Assembly: GCF_006519715.1 (NCBI RefSeq)
Contig: NZ_VIDT01000003.1
Span: 1-39,670, forward strand
DNA length: 39,670 nucleotides
Source of the DNA: Ideonella azotifigens
Lineage (GTDB): Bacteria; Pseudomonadota; Gammaproteobacteria; Burkholderiales; Burkholderiaceae_C
Reading direction: 5' to 3'
Shown: positions 8,436-16,832 of the stretch, one piece after another
How positions within the stretch are numbered: position 1 is the stretch's first letter
Layout of the letters: each line of letters starts with the position of its first letter
The notes under the pieces: model-generated
The model's input: only the letters and a program-made list of their open reading frames with translations
Database searches by the model: none
Told to the model about the DNA's origin: nothing
Made by a program: the position numbers and the translations under genes

Positions 8436-9508
8436 GCAGCGCATCTACTACAAAGCCCGACATCATGGTCGGCGATATCGACGCCATCGTTGCACGCGAT
8501 CTCGACTGGCAGGTGCTTTCCGGCTTGCGCGTCGTGGTGACCGGTGCCGGCGGTTTCCTTGGGGGGTATTTGACGCGTACGCTGCTTGCGCTACACAGGC
8601 TTGGAAAGGTATCCCAACCCGTTCGCGTCGTGGCGCTGGTGCGCGATCTGGAACGTGCGCGACGGTTGTACGCTAATAGCCCGGATGCGCGGCTTCTTGA
8701 ATTTGTGGAATGGGATCTTAACGAAATCGCCGTTCCTGAACTGGGCGACGTTCATTACGTTCTACATGCTGCCAGCCAAGCTAGCCCCCGCTTCTACGGA
8801 ACGGATCCTGTTGGGACAATGCTCCCCAACACCGTGGGTACGGCTTCGCTGCTTGAGGCGCTTAGGCGAGGCGGCGATGCCCGTGGTTTCCTCTTTGTGA
8901 GCAGCGCCGAAGTTTATGGCGCAGTCCGAGCGGAGGAGTTGATTGGTGAGTCGAACTATGGTTTGGTCGACCCGATCTTGGTTCGCTCCTGCTACGCCGA
9001 GAGCAAGAGAATGGGCGAGGCGATGTGCGTTGCTTGGAACCATCAACATGGTGTGCCCACCTACATCGTGCGCCCCTTCCATACGTATGGGCCGGGACTG
9101 ACGGCCAACGACGGGCGCGTGTTCGCCGATTTCGCTTTTAATGTCGCACGTGGCGAGAACATCGTCATGAACAGCGACGGCACCGCTCGGCGTGCCTTCT
9201 GCTATGCGAGCGATGCGACCGCAGGCTTTCTGACAGTGTTGCTTAAAGGCGAGCCGGTCGTGCCCTACAACGTCGCGAACTCGTCGGCTGAATTGTCGGT
9301 CATGGAGCTCGCCGACTTGCTTGTCGGCCTATATCCGGAGAAGGGCCTGCAAGTCGATCGTCGTGTCGACACCGGCGGCAAAGACTACCTGCCCAGCACC
9401 TTCAATCGGCTCGTCCCGGACACTGCGCGGATGGAATCGCTCGGCTGGAAGGCCGAGATATCCCCGGCCGTGGGGTTCAGGCGAATGATCGAAGCACATC
9501 AGCAATGA
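8432..9508 (+). CDS. Extended SDR, nucleotide-sugar reductase/epimerase-like
   Basis: NAD(P)-dependent epimerase/dehydratase family, 358 residues from a TTG that overlaps the transketolase stop (TTGA) and lies about 9 bases after GGGAG. The alternative ATG at 8465 shortens it by 11 residues and has no ribosome site. Seen: the Rossmann motif TGAGGFLG (37-44), the VSSAEVYG strand and the active-site YAESK. Coming directly after the transketolase pair, it may reduce or epimerise the CDP-sugar product, playing the role that YerF or abequose/paratose synthases play in characterised pathways. That assignment is inference; a generic dehydratase or decarboxylase is not excluded. Confidence 0.85.
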   Translation: MSSASTTKPDIMVGDIDAIVARDLDWQVLSGLRVVVTGAGGFLGGYLTRTLLALHRLGKVSQPVRVVALVRDLERARRLYANSPDARLLEFVEWDLNEIAVPELGDVHYVLHAASQASPRFYGTDPVGTMLPNTVGTASLLEALRRGGDARGFLFVSSAEVYGAVRAEELIGESNYGLVDPILVRSCYAESKRMGEAMCVAWNHQHGVPTYIVRPFHTYGPGLTANDGRVFADFAFNVARGENIVMNSDGTARRAFCYASDATAGFLTVLLKGEPVVPYNVANSSAELSVMELADLLVGLYPEKGLQVDRRVDTGGKDYLPSTFNRLVPDTARMESLGWKAEISPAVGFRRMIEAHQQ

Positions 9509-9687
9509 CCCAAGGCGACACCATTGGCGTGCTTGCCGCGACCATTTCCCGCTTCGCGCCGCGCTTGATGCGCGGCGCGAATGCCATTTACGTCGTTGAC
9601 GCGCGGTCGATGCGCAATGCCAGGAGTGTTTCGGAGACGCGAATGTCGCCTACGAGTACGCCACTGCACACGGTCGGGGCCCAATGA
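9505..9687 (+). CDS. Small coupled ORF of unknown function, or gene remnant
   Basis: A 60-codon frame that exactly fills the space between the SDR gene and wzx, with 4-base overlaps at both ends (ATGA at 9505 and 9684). No ribosome site of its own, no recognisable family, no clear membrane segment. It contains a perfect 12-bp hairpin. In another frame, which runs into wzx, the codons just upstream of wzx read GDANVAYEYATAHGRGP and look more protein-like, so the interval may be the decayed remnant of a lost gene. Real translation is uncertain. Confidence 0.25.
   Translation: MTQGDTIGVLAATISRFAPRLMRGANAIYVVDARSMRNARSVSETRMSPTSTPLHTVGAQ
9553..9581 (+). repeat. Perfect 12-bp inverted repeat (hairpin) between SDR and wzx
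   Basis: TTCGCGCCGCGC, a 5-base loop (TTGAT), then GCGCGGCGCGAA: every one of the 12 pairs matches and 10 are G-C. No T-run follows, so it is not a standard intrinsic terminator. In RNA it would be a very stable stem, possibly a processing or stability element that separates the sugar-synthesis genes from the assembly genes. Confidence 0.7.
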
Positions 9688-11063
9688 CCGACGATGTTGC
9701 CATTTCTGTTGCCGCCCGGAGAGGCGGGCGGTTTGCCCACCTGCGCAGCGTGATTGGCCTTGATTTCCATGTCTTGGTAACTTTGATGTTCCGCAGCTGG
9801 ACCATCCTGGCCGGCGCCGCGACGATGGTGCTGCTGCCGCTCTGGCTCACCCCGACGCAGCAGGGTTACTACTACACCTTCGCCAGCATACTGGCGTTAC
9901 AGGTGTTCTTCGAACTCGGCTTCAACCAGATCGTGGTGCAGCTCGTCAGCCACGAGGTGGCGCATCTCGAGATCGACGCCGAGGGTGCGCTCCGCGGCGA
10001 GGCTGTCCACCTTGATCGCCTCGGCTCGCTGGCGCGGCTGATGCGCCGCTGGTATGCAGTCGCTGCCTGCCTGTTCGTGGCACTTGGTGGCCTGGCCGGG
10101 ATTACGTTCTTCTCGCACAAGGGCGTGCTGCCGCCGTCGTCGTGGCTAGGTGCATGGCTGCTGCTGACCTGCGCGTCGGCGGTCAATCTCTACCTGAGCC
10201 CGGGGCTGGCGATGATGGAGGGTGCCGGGCGCGTCGGCCAGGTCGCGCGCCTGCGTCTGGTGCAGTCGTGCATCGGGTACCTGTGCCTGTGGTCGGCGCT
10301 GTATCTCGATGCCGGTCTGTGGGCGACGGCTGCTGCGCCTCTCGTCGGCGCGAGCGGGACCGGCTGGTGGCTGCGCAAGCGCGGCGACATGCTTCGTCGC
10401 GTGGCGTTGCGCGAGGTGCCGCAGGCCCATCGCCTGCTGTGGCGGCGCGACGTATTCCCGTTCCAGTGGCGCATCGCGCTCAGCTGGGTAAGCGGCTACT
10501 TCATCTTCAACATGTTCACACCGCTGGTGTTCTCGCGCGTGGGCCCGGTGGAGGCCGGCAGGCTCGGCCTCGCGCTGACCATGTTCAACGCGGTCTCGAC
10601 GATCGGCATGAGCTGGATCAACGCGCGCAACCCGCAGTTCACGATGCACATCTCGCGCGGCGAGCGCGCAGCTCTTAATGCGCTGTTCGGCAATGTCCTG
10701 TTGCGGTCCTGCGTTGCGACGGCGCTGCTGTCGACCCTAGTGGCGGGTGGCGCCGCGCTGCTGGCGGTCGCGGGCGTGCCGGCGATGGCGCGCATCGCGT
10801 CGCCGGCTGTGCTGGCGTGCCTGGCCTGGGCGACGGTCGTCAACAGCGTCGTCTTCGGCGCGGCCGCCTTTATGCGCGCCCACCGCGAGGAGCCGATGCT
10901 GCCGGTCTCCATCGTCACGGCTGTGCTGACCGCAGCGGCCGCCTGGTTCGGCTCGCGCGTCGGCGTGCTGCCGATGATGCTGCTGTACGCGGTGGTGCCC
11001 ACCTTCGTCACGCTGCCCTGGACGCTGATGCTCCTGTCCCGCTATCTCAAGAGAACTGCCTGA
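9684..11063 (+). CDS. wzx: Wzx-like O-unit flippase
   Basis: 459-residue polytopic inner-membrane protein of the MOP/Wzx family, expected to flip the undecaprenyl-linked repeat unit to the periplasm. About a dozen hydrophobic segments are spread over the protein, starting with FHVLVTLMFRSWTILAGAAT near residue 30. The early LWLTPTQQGYYYTFASILALQ region, in which an aromatic/Gly block follows the first helix, is typical of Wzx/RfbX proteins. The ATG overlaps the preceding small frame. Low sequence conservation in this family makes the sugar specificity unreadable. Its partner polymerase gene is on the opposite strand about 9 kb away. Confidence 0.85.
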   Translation: MTDDVAISVAARRGGRFAHLRSVIGLDFHVLVTLMFRSWTILAGAATMVLLPLWLTPTQQGYYYTFASILALQVFFELGFNQIVVQLVSHEVAHLEIDAEGALRGEAVHLDRLGSLARLMRRWYAVAACLFVALGGLAGITFFSHKGVLPPSSWLGAWLLLTCASAVNLYLSPGLAMMEGAGRVGQVARLRLVQSCIGYLCLWSALYLDAGLWATAAAPLVGASGTGWWLRKRGDMLRRVALREVPQAHRLLWRRDVFPFQWRIALSWVSGYFIFNMFTPLVFSRVGPVEAGRLGLALTMFNAVSTIGMSWINARNPQFTMHISRGERAALNALFGNVLLRSCVATALLSTLVAGGAALLAVAGVPAMARIASPAVLACLAWATVVNSVVFGAAAFMRAHREEPMLPVSIVTAVLTAAAAWFGSRVGVLPMMLLYAVVPTFVTLPWTLMLLSRYLKRTA

Positions 11064-11064
11064 C

Positions 11065-12126
11065 GTGTCTTCGACCCTCGACCTCGCGCGAACGCCTCCC
11101 GGGCAGGCCCTGCTGACGATCATCGTCCCCACCTACAACCGGGCGGCGAACCTCGAACTGTTGCTGCGCACGCTGAGGCAGGAGCTGGCGACCTGCGCGG
11201 ACGCGGTGACAGTGCTGGTGTCCGACAACGCCTCGGTGGACCGGACGTCGGAGGTTGTGCAGGCGATGCAGTCCAGCTGGCCGGCGCTGGTCGCTCAGCG
11301 GCATGCAAGCAATCTCGGGCCCGACGGCAACTTCAGCTCGTGCGTCGAACGCGTGTCGACGCGCTGGTTCTGGATCATCGGCGACGATGATCTTCCCAAG
11401 CGCGGCGTGATCGCGCAGGTCGTCGCGCTGCTGCGCGAGCGTCAACCGTCGCTCGTTTACCTGCAGAGCGAGTGGCTGCCCCAGCTCACCGGACCCGACC
11501 AGGGCGAACCGGTTGGATGCCTGCGCGTAGAGACGATGCACGCCGAGGCGTTCGCCCATCGCGTGCACATCTGGTTTACGTTCATCTCCGGCATGGTCGT
11601 CGACCGCAACGCGCTGATGGGCGTGGTCGGTAGCTCCGCAATCACCCGCTTCACCGCGACCAGTCTGATCCAGCTCGGCTGGATCCTGCCGCTGCTGCGC
11701 ACAGAGGGGAGGCGCTTCTCGTTCGTCGCCGACCGCTGCATGCTAGCCACTAAGGACAACTCCGGCGGCTACGCGCTGTTGACGGTTTTCGGAGCGAACT
11801 TCGCCCGGATTGTCAACGATTGTTTTGGCCGCGACAGCCGGATCGCGCGCGTCCTGATCCGCCGCAATCTGCTGCACTTCATGCCGGGCATCCTGTGGGG
11901 CGCCCGCAAGGGAGTTGCCGGCCGCCACGCCGCGGAGGACGCGTGGCCCGCGATGCGGCGCGAACTGGGCGACCAACCACTGTTCTGGTTGCTGCTCGTG
12001 CCGCTCGGTCGCTTCCCGGGCTGGCTCGCGCAGCCGTTCTACCAGAGCTGGCGCGTCTACCACCGGCTGACGCTCGAGCTCGACCGTCTGCGTCTGCGCG
12101 CAGCGGGTGCGAAGGCATCGCGATGA
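11065..12126 (+). CDS. GT2 glycosyltransferase, abequosyltransferase-like
   Basis: 353 residues from a GTG one base after the wzx stop. The N-terminal GT-A domain (about residues 15-240) shows IIVPTYNRA, VSDNASVDRTSE and NLGPDGNF. The acidic metal/nucleotide motif FWIIGDDDLPKRG is a variant of DxD. This set of motifs resembles the Salmonella abequosyltransferase RfbV/WbaV, which fits a locus making a CDP-3,6-dideoxyhexose derivative. A second member of the same subfamily lies two genes downstream. Donor and acceptor are inferred only. Confidence 0.88.
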   Translation: MSSTLDLARTPPGQALLTIIVPTYNRAANLELLLRTLRQELATCADAVTVLVSDNASVDRTSEVVQAMQSSWPALVAQRHASNLGPDGNFSSCVERVSTRWFWIIGDDDLPKRGVIAQVVALLRERQPSLVYLQSEWLPQLTGPDQGEPVGCLRVETMHAEAFAHRVHIWFTFISGMVVDRNALMGVVGSSAITRFTATSLIQLGWILPLLRTEGRRFSFVADRCMLATKDNSGGYALLTVFGANFARIVNDCFGRDSRIARVLIRRNLLHFMPGILWGARKGVAGRHAAEDAWPAMRRELGDQPLFWLLLVPLGRFPGWLAQPFYQSWRVYHRLTLELDRLRLRAAGAKASR

Positions 12127-12779
12127 GCGGCGTGCTGTCAAAGGTCGCCGTCCACCTGCGCCGGCCGCTACCCGAGCTGGTCGCGTTCGCCGCCGACAAG
12201 CTGCGCTCGAGGCTCTGGCGCCGCCACTTGGCGCAAGTTGGGAGCCGCTTCCACGTGTGCCGCGGCGCGCAACTGCAGGGCGGTGAATGTATCCGCATCG
12301 GCGAAGGCTTCTACGCAGGACAGATGCTGTGGATCGAGGCGGTGCGCCGTTACCGGGAGTTCACCTTCGAGCCGCTGATCGAGATCGGCAACGGCGTGAT
12401 CTGCAGCCAGCGCGTGCACATCGCCGCGACCGCACGCGTGACGATCGAAGACGGCGTGCTCTTCGGCAGCGGGGTCCACGTCACCGATCATGGGCACGGC
12501 ACCTACCGGGGCGACACCCAGGATTCGCCCGACGTACCGCCCGCCCTGCGGCGACCTGCCACTGGCCGGCCGGTGCGCATCTGCCGCAACGTCTGGCTCG
12601 GCGATAACGTCGTGGTGTTGCCCGGCGTCACGATCGGTGAGGGTAGCATCGTTGGTGCGAACAGCGTCGTTTCCCGCGACCTGCCTATGCGCGTGATTGC
12701 CGTCGGCGCCCCTGCCGTGCCCGTCAAGTTCTTCGATCCTGTGATTGGTCGCTGGGCGACCATTCCCGACCATCCATGA
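12123..12779 (+). CDS. Hexapeptide-repeat acyltransferase (WcaF/CatB-like)
   Basis: 218 residues. A short helical N-terminus is followed by a left-handed beta-helix of hexapeptide repeats (about residues 40-210). Examples are VTIEDGVLFGSGVHVTDH and VWLGDNVVVLPGVTIGEG, ending in the usual VIAVGAPAVPVKFF. His in VTDHGHG is the expected catalytic region of maltose/galactoside-type O-acetyltransferases. Likely acetylates a sugar of the repeat unit from acetyl-CoA in the cytoplasm. It overlaps both neighbouring glycosyltransferase genes by 4 bases, so it is part of the same coupled run. Confidence 0.88.
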   Translation: MSGVLSKVAVHLRRPLPELVAFAADKLRSRLWRRHLAQVGSRFHVCRGAQLQGGECIRIGEGFYAGQMLWIEAVRRYREFTFEPLIEIGNGVICSQRVHIAATARVTIEDGVLFGSGVHVTDHGHGTYRGDTQDSPDVPPALRRPATGRPVRICRNVWLGDNVVVLPGVTIGEGSIVGANSVVSRDLPMRVIAVGAPAVPVKFFDPVIGRWATIPDHP

Positions 12780-13774
12780 CCACCCTCGGCATTTGCATCC
12801 CGACCTACAAGCGGCCCGACTTCTTGCGCCGTTGCGTTGAGTCAGCCATCGAGTCGGCTGCAGGCCGACCGATCCGCGTGTTCGTGGCCGATGATTCGCT
12901 GACGGACGTGAACCGGCCAGTGCTCGACGCGCTGTGCGCCGCATACTCTTTCGTACACGTCCACCGCAACGAGCGCAACCTGGGTATTGATGCCAACATC
13001 CAGCATGTGGTCGACTTGTGCGACTGCGACTATGCGTGGCTGATCGGCGAGGACGATCTGTTCCTGCCCGGAGCGGTGGCCGCGATGCACGATAGGCTGC
13101 AGGGCCGCGACGACCCGTTCGTGTTCTCCAACTACCAATGGGTCACCGAAGACCATGCGACGGTGCTGGGCGTCGCATCGCCCGGGGCCGTGGACGGCGA
13201 GCGAGCAGCCGCCGACTTCATCCCCGAACTGCTTGCCTCTATCGGCTTCATCGGGGCGGTGCTCGTCCAGCGCGCCGCCTGGGGTCGTACGGACGCTGCG
13301 CCCTATTTGGGCACGTACTTCGCACACGTTGGCCGCATCGTCGACATGCTCGCGGCGCGGCCCGTTGTGCAGATATCGGCCGCCCCGTCCGTCGCCAACC
13401 GTTCGCAGGGCGAGGATACCTTCACCTGGAAGAAGGATTCGTTCGGCGTTTTCCTTGGCTTCGAGCGCATGTGCCGCATCGCGGCAGAGCGCGGGCCCGC
13501 GCTAGCGGGGGCGCTGCAGGATGCTGCCGTCAATTACCGCCGGGAGCATGCCTATCTTTCCCTGAAGTCGACGTTCCGGTTGCGCTCCCAAGGTGCCTTT
13601 GACCTGCGCCAGTTCCGCGTCTACATCGCCCCGGCGACGACGATAGAACCTTGGCGGAAGGCCTGGCTCCTCCTGCTCGCCTTGGCCCCACGTCTGCTGC
13701 TCAGGCCCTTCGCCCGCGCCTATGTTGCGTTGGTGGCCCGCCGGCGTCAGGGCGCCGCGTCCGTGGTGTGCTGA
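12776..13774 (+). CDS. GT2 glycosyltransferase, abequosyltransferase-like (second copy)
   Basis: 332 residues; the GT-A domain begins at the N-terminus with LGICIPTYKRPDFLRR, then VADDSLTDVN, NLGIDANIQ and the acidic motif WLIGEDDLFLPG. The spacing of these motifs parallels the enzyme encoded at 11065, so the two are probably distant paralogs. The C-terminus carries a hydrophobic stretch (LLLLALAPRLLLRPF) followed by basic residues that may lie on the membrane. Overlaps the acyltransferase stop by 4 bases. The sugar transferred is unknown. Confidence 0.87.
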   Translation: MTTLGICIPTYKRPDFLRRCVESAIESAAGRPIRVFVADDSLTDVNRPVLDALCAAYSFVHVHRNERNLGIDANIQHVVDLCDCDYAWLIGEDDLFLPGAVAAMHDRLQGRDDPFVFSNYQWVTEDHATVLGVASPGAVDGERAAADFIPELLASIGFIGAVLVQRAAWGRTDAAPYLGTYFAHVGRIVDMLAARPVVQISAAPSVANRSQGEDTFTWKKDSFGVFLGFERMCRIAAERGPALAGALQDAAVNYRREHAYLSLKSTFRLRSQGAFDLRQFRVYIAPATTIEPWRKAWLLLLALAPRLLLRPFARAYVALVARRRQGAASVVC

Positions 13775-13808
13775 CCTACCTATTTCTTGGCACTTTCATC
13801 GAGCGACC

Positions 13809-14399
13809 TTGACCACACTGTTTCAACACAATCTCCAGCAGCATCTCGAGCTGTTCAGCCGTCTCAGCGTCCTCGACGACAGCGTCATGGGAGCCGCGCA
13901 GGCAATCGCCGATTGCCTGCGTGCCGGCGGCAAGCTGATGATCTGCGGCAACGGCGGCTCGGCCGCCGACAGCCAGCACATCGCCGCCGAATTCACTGGG
14001 CGCTTCATCAAGGATCGCAAGCCACTCGCCGCGATGGCGCTCAGCACGGACAGCTCCGCGCTGACCTGCATCGGCAACGACTACAGCTTCGCGGAGATCT
14101 TCTCTCGCCAGGTCGCCGGGTTGGGGCGCCCGGGGGACTGCCTGCTGGGCATCTCGACCTCGGGCAACTCGGCGAACGTGATCCGCGCGGTGGAAGTCGC
14201 GCGCGGGATGGGTATGCGCACGATCGGCCTACTCGGCCGAGACGGTGGCAAGCTCGCGACGCTGTGCGATTGCGCCATCGTCGTCCCCGCCGAAGTCACG
14301 GCGCGTATCCAGGAGGCACATATCCTGATCGGCCACTCGATCTGCGGCGCGGTCGAGCAGTCGCTGGGGTTGGTGCCGCAGCACGGGGAAGCCGAATGA
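13809..14399 (+). CDS. gmhA: Sedoheptulose-7-phosphate isomerase
   Basis: First step of ADP-heptose synthesis: sedoheptulose-7-phosphate to D-glycero-D-manno-heptose-7-phosphate. A SIS-domain protein; the phosphate-binding motifs CGNGGSAADSQH and GISTSGNSANV are both present, as is the C-terminal EAHILIGHSIC helix with active-site residues. No suitable ATG exists. TTG at 13809 gives 196 residues, the normal family length; the open frame further upstream overlaps the preceding glycosyltransferase. The stop overlaps the hldA start (ATGATG). Confidence 0.95.
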   Translation: MTTLFQHNLQQHLELFSRLSVLDDSVMGAAQAIADCLRAGGKLMICGNGGSAADSQHIAAEFTGRFIKDRKPLAAMALSTDSSALTCIGNDYSFAEIFSRQVAGLGRPGDCLLGISTSGNSANVIRAVEVARGMGMRTIGLLGRDGGKLATLCDCAIVVPAEVTARIQEAHILIGHSICGAVEQSLGLVPQHGEAE

Positions 14400-15334
14400 T
14401 GCCGTCGCGGGAGCAATTGTCTGCGTGCCGTGTGCTGGTCGTTGGCGACGCGATGTTGGACCGTTATTGGTTTGGCTCTGTTGACCGCGTCTCGCCCGAG
14501 GCGCCGGTGCCGGTGGTACGCGTGCAACGCGAGGAAGATCGGCTCGGCGGTGCAGCCAATGTCGCGCTGAACGTCAAGCGACTCGGCGCGGCGTCGACGT
14601 TGCTGACTGTGGTAGGTGACGACGCGCCGGCTCGGACGCTGGAGTCGCTGCTGGAGCGCGAAGGCGTTGCCGCGCGGCTCGGGCGTGACGAGAAGCTCAC
14701 CACGATCGTCAAGCTGCGCGTGATCGGGCGTGCGCAGCAGTTGCTGCGCGTCGACTTCGAGAGCACACCTGACCATGAAATTTTGACGCAAATGTTGGCC
14801 GACTTCGCACAAGCGCTGGGAAGTTCCGATGCCGTGCTCTTCAGCGACTACGGCAAGGGCGGCCTGACGCACATACCGCGCATGATCGAGCTGGCCCGCG
14901 CGGCGGGCAAGCCGGTGTTGGTCGACCCCAAGGGGAGCGACTATGGCCGCTATGCCGGTGCGACTGTGCTGACGCCGAACCGTGCCGAACTGGCCCAGGT
15001 CGTGGGCGCCTGGTCGGACGAGGCCGACCTGCGTCGGCGCGCGAGGCGCCTGCGCGAGGACCTGCAGCTCGATGCGCTGCTTGTTACCCGGTCCGAAGAA
15101 GGCATGAGCCTGTTCGACGGCGTTGGTGACAGCGGCCAGCTCGACGTAGCGGCGCTGGCCCGCGAGGTGTTCGACGTGACGGGCGCGGGCGATACCGTGA
15201 TCGCGACGCTGGCCGCGATGCTCGGCGTGGGCATGTCGATGCGAGATGCCATCCAGGTTGCCAACCGTGCCGGCGGCATCGTCGTCGGCAAGTTTGGGAC
15301 CGCCACAGTGAGTTACGAGGAGCTGTTTGAATGA
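14396..15334 (+). CDS. hldA: D-glycero-beta-D-manno-heptose-7-phosphate kinase
   Basis: PfkB/ribokinase-family kinase equal to the N-terminal half of E. coli HldE (RfaE domain I); phosphorylates heptose-7-phosphate at C1. 312 residues from the ATG at 14396; the second ATG at 14399 is equally possible. Seen: [12 protein letters not shown] near the N-terminus, GGAANVALN substrate motif, VDPKGSDY, and the C-terminal anion-hole/catalytic motif [12 protein letters not shown] containing the base Asp. The adenylyltransferase half is a separate gene (16344), the arrangement of Burkholderia and Neisseria rather than of enterics. Confidence 0.95.
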   Translation: MMPSREQLSACRVLVVGDAMLDRYWFGSVDRVSPEAPVPVVRVQREEDRLGGAANVALNVKRLGAASTLLTVVGDDAPARTLESLLEREGVAARLGRDEKLTTIVKLRVIGRAQQLLRVDFESTPDHEILTQMLADFAQALGSSDAVLFSDYGKGGLTHIPRMIELARAAGKPVLVDPKGSDYGRYAGATVLTPNRAELAQVVGAWSDEADLRRRARRLREDLQLDALLVTRSEEGMSLFDGVGDSGQLDVAALAREVFDVTGAGDTVIATLAAMLGVGMSMRDAIQVANRAGGIVVGKFGTATVSYEELFE

Positions 15335-16347
15335 GAGTCGTCGTCACCGGCGCTGCTGGTTTCATTGGGTCCAACATCGTCCGCGGGCTCAACGCGCTCG
15401 GCATCGACGACGTCATTGCGGTCGACGATCTGACCGACGGACCGAAGTACCGCAACCTCCTGGGCGCCCAGCTGTCCGACTACTTTGACAAGGACGAGTT
15501 CTACACGCGCTTTGCACGCGGCGAGTTAGGCCATGTGGACGTGGTCATGCACGAGGGCGCATGCTCCGACACCATGGAGCACGATGGACGCTTCATGTTG
15601 GAGAACAACTATCGCTGCTCGAAGATGCTGCTTGATGCCTGCATGGCGCAGGGTACGCGGCTGCTTTATGCATCGTCTGCAGCAACTTACGGCGGCAGCT
15701 CGTGTTTCCGCGAGGAACCGGAGTTCGAGCAGCCGCTCAACGTCTACGGCTACTCCAAGCTGCTGTTCGACAACGTCGTGCGCCGCATGGTCGCACGGGC
15801 GCCGTACCAGGTCGCTGGGTTTCGCTACTTCAACGTTTATGGGCCGCGGGAGCAGCACAAGGGCCGCATGGCCTCGGTTGCCTTCCACCACTACAACCAG
15901 TTCATCGAGAACGGCTGCGTGCGCCTGTTCGGCGAGTATGGCGGCTACGGGCCAGGCCAACAGGAACGCGACTTTGTCTTCGTCGACGATGTTGTCGCCG
16001 TGAAGCTGTGGTTCCTACAGAATCCGCAGGCGCGCGGCATCTTCAATCTTGGCACTGGCTCTGCGCAGCCGTTCAACGATGTCGCCTTGGCTAGCGTTAA
16101 CACCGCGTTGACCTTGCGCGGTGAGGCAGCCCGCCCGCTGGAGCAATTGCTGAAGGACGGTCTCGTCGAGTACATCGGCTTCCCGCAGGCGCTGGTCGGA
16201 AAGTACCAGTGTCATACGCAGGCCGACCTGACGGCCCTGCGCTCGACCGGCTGTGACCACGAGTTCACCGACGTGGCGTGCGGCGTTGATCGCTACGTGC
16301 GCTGGCTTCACGAGAGCGCGGTCCATCCCGCTGCGGCTGCCGCATGA
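15331..16347 (+). CDS. hldD: ADP-L-glycero-D-manno-heptose 6-epimerase
   Basis: Last step of the pathway: epimerises ADP-D,D-heptose to the L,D form using NADP. 338 residues, extended SDR. Seen: the nucleotide motif [10 protein letters not shown] (7-16), the family-specific [10 protein letters not shown], the active-site YGYSK, and [20 protein letters not shown], all HldD hallmarks. The ATG overlaps the hldA stop and its own stop overlaps the hldC start. Also called rfaD/gmhD. Confidence 0.97.
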   Translation: MRVVVTGAAGFIGSNIVRGLNALGIDDVIAVDDLTDGPKYRNLLGAQLSDYFDKDEFYTRFARGELGHVDVVMHEGACSDTMEHDGRFMLENNYRCSKMLLDACMAQGTRLLYASSAATYGGSSCFREEPEFEQPLNVYGYSKLLFDNVVRRMVARAPYQVAGFRYFNVYGPREQHKGRMASVAFHHYNQFIENGCVRLFGEYGGYGPGQQERDFVFVDDVVAVKLWFLQNPQARGIFNLGTGSAQPFNDVALASVNTALTLRGEAARPLEQLLKDGLVEYIGFPQALVGKYQCHTQADLTALRSTGCDHEFTDVACGVDRYVRWLHESAVHPAAAAA

Positions 16348-16832
16348 GTGCGGGCCTGGCGGACAAGATCGTTCTTGACGACGCGACGCTCGCGCAGCGC
16401 GTCGCGGCGCTTCCGCGCCCGCTGGTTTTCACGAACGGCGTGTTCGACATCCTTCACCGCGGGCATGTGAGCTACCTGGAGGCAGCGCGAGCACTTGGCG
16501 GTGCACTGGTGCTGGGACTCAACAGCGACGCCTCTGCGCGCCTGCTGGGCAAGGGGCCTGATCGCCCGCTCAACGGCGAGCTCGATCGCGCCTTCGTGCT
16601 CGCCGGGTTGGCATCGGTATCACTGATCGCGTTCTTCGACGAGCGCACGCCGGTGGCGCTGCTCACGCAAGTGCGTCCCGATGTCTATGTGAAGGGCGGC
16701 GACTACGACATGGAGACACTCGAAGAGACGCGACTCACGCGTTCGTGGGGGGGGCGCGCCATCGCGATCTCCTTCGTTGACGGCTTCTCCACCACCGCAT
16801 TGGTGCGCCGCATCCGCGGCACAGACGCATGA
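16344..16832 (+). CDS. hldC: D-glycero-beta-D-manno-heptose-1-phosphate adenylyltransferase
   Basis: Transfers AMP from ATP to heptose-1-phosphate; equals the C-terminal half of HldE (RfaE domain II). 162 residues. Cytidylyltransferase-like fold with [17 protein letters not shown] (the HxGH motif), [19 protein letters not shown] and [12 protein letters not shown], the typical RfaE2 set. Overlaps hldD upstream and gmhB downstream by 4 bases each, so the five heptose genes are translated as a block. Confidence 0.96.
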   Translation: MSAGLADKIVLDDATLAQRVAALPRPLVFTNGVFDILHRGHVSYLEAARALGGALVLGLNSDASARLLGKGPDRPLNGELDRAFVLAGLASVSLIAFFDERTPVALLTQVRPDVYVKGGDYDMETLEETRLTRSWGGRAIAISFVDGFSTTALVRRIRGTDA

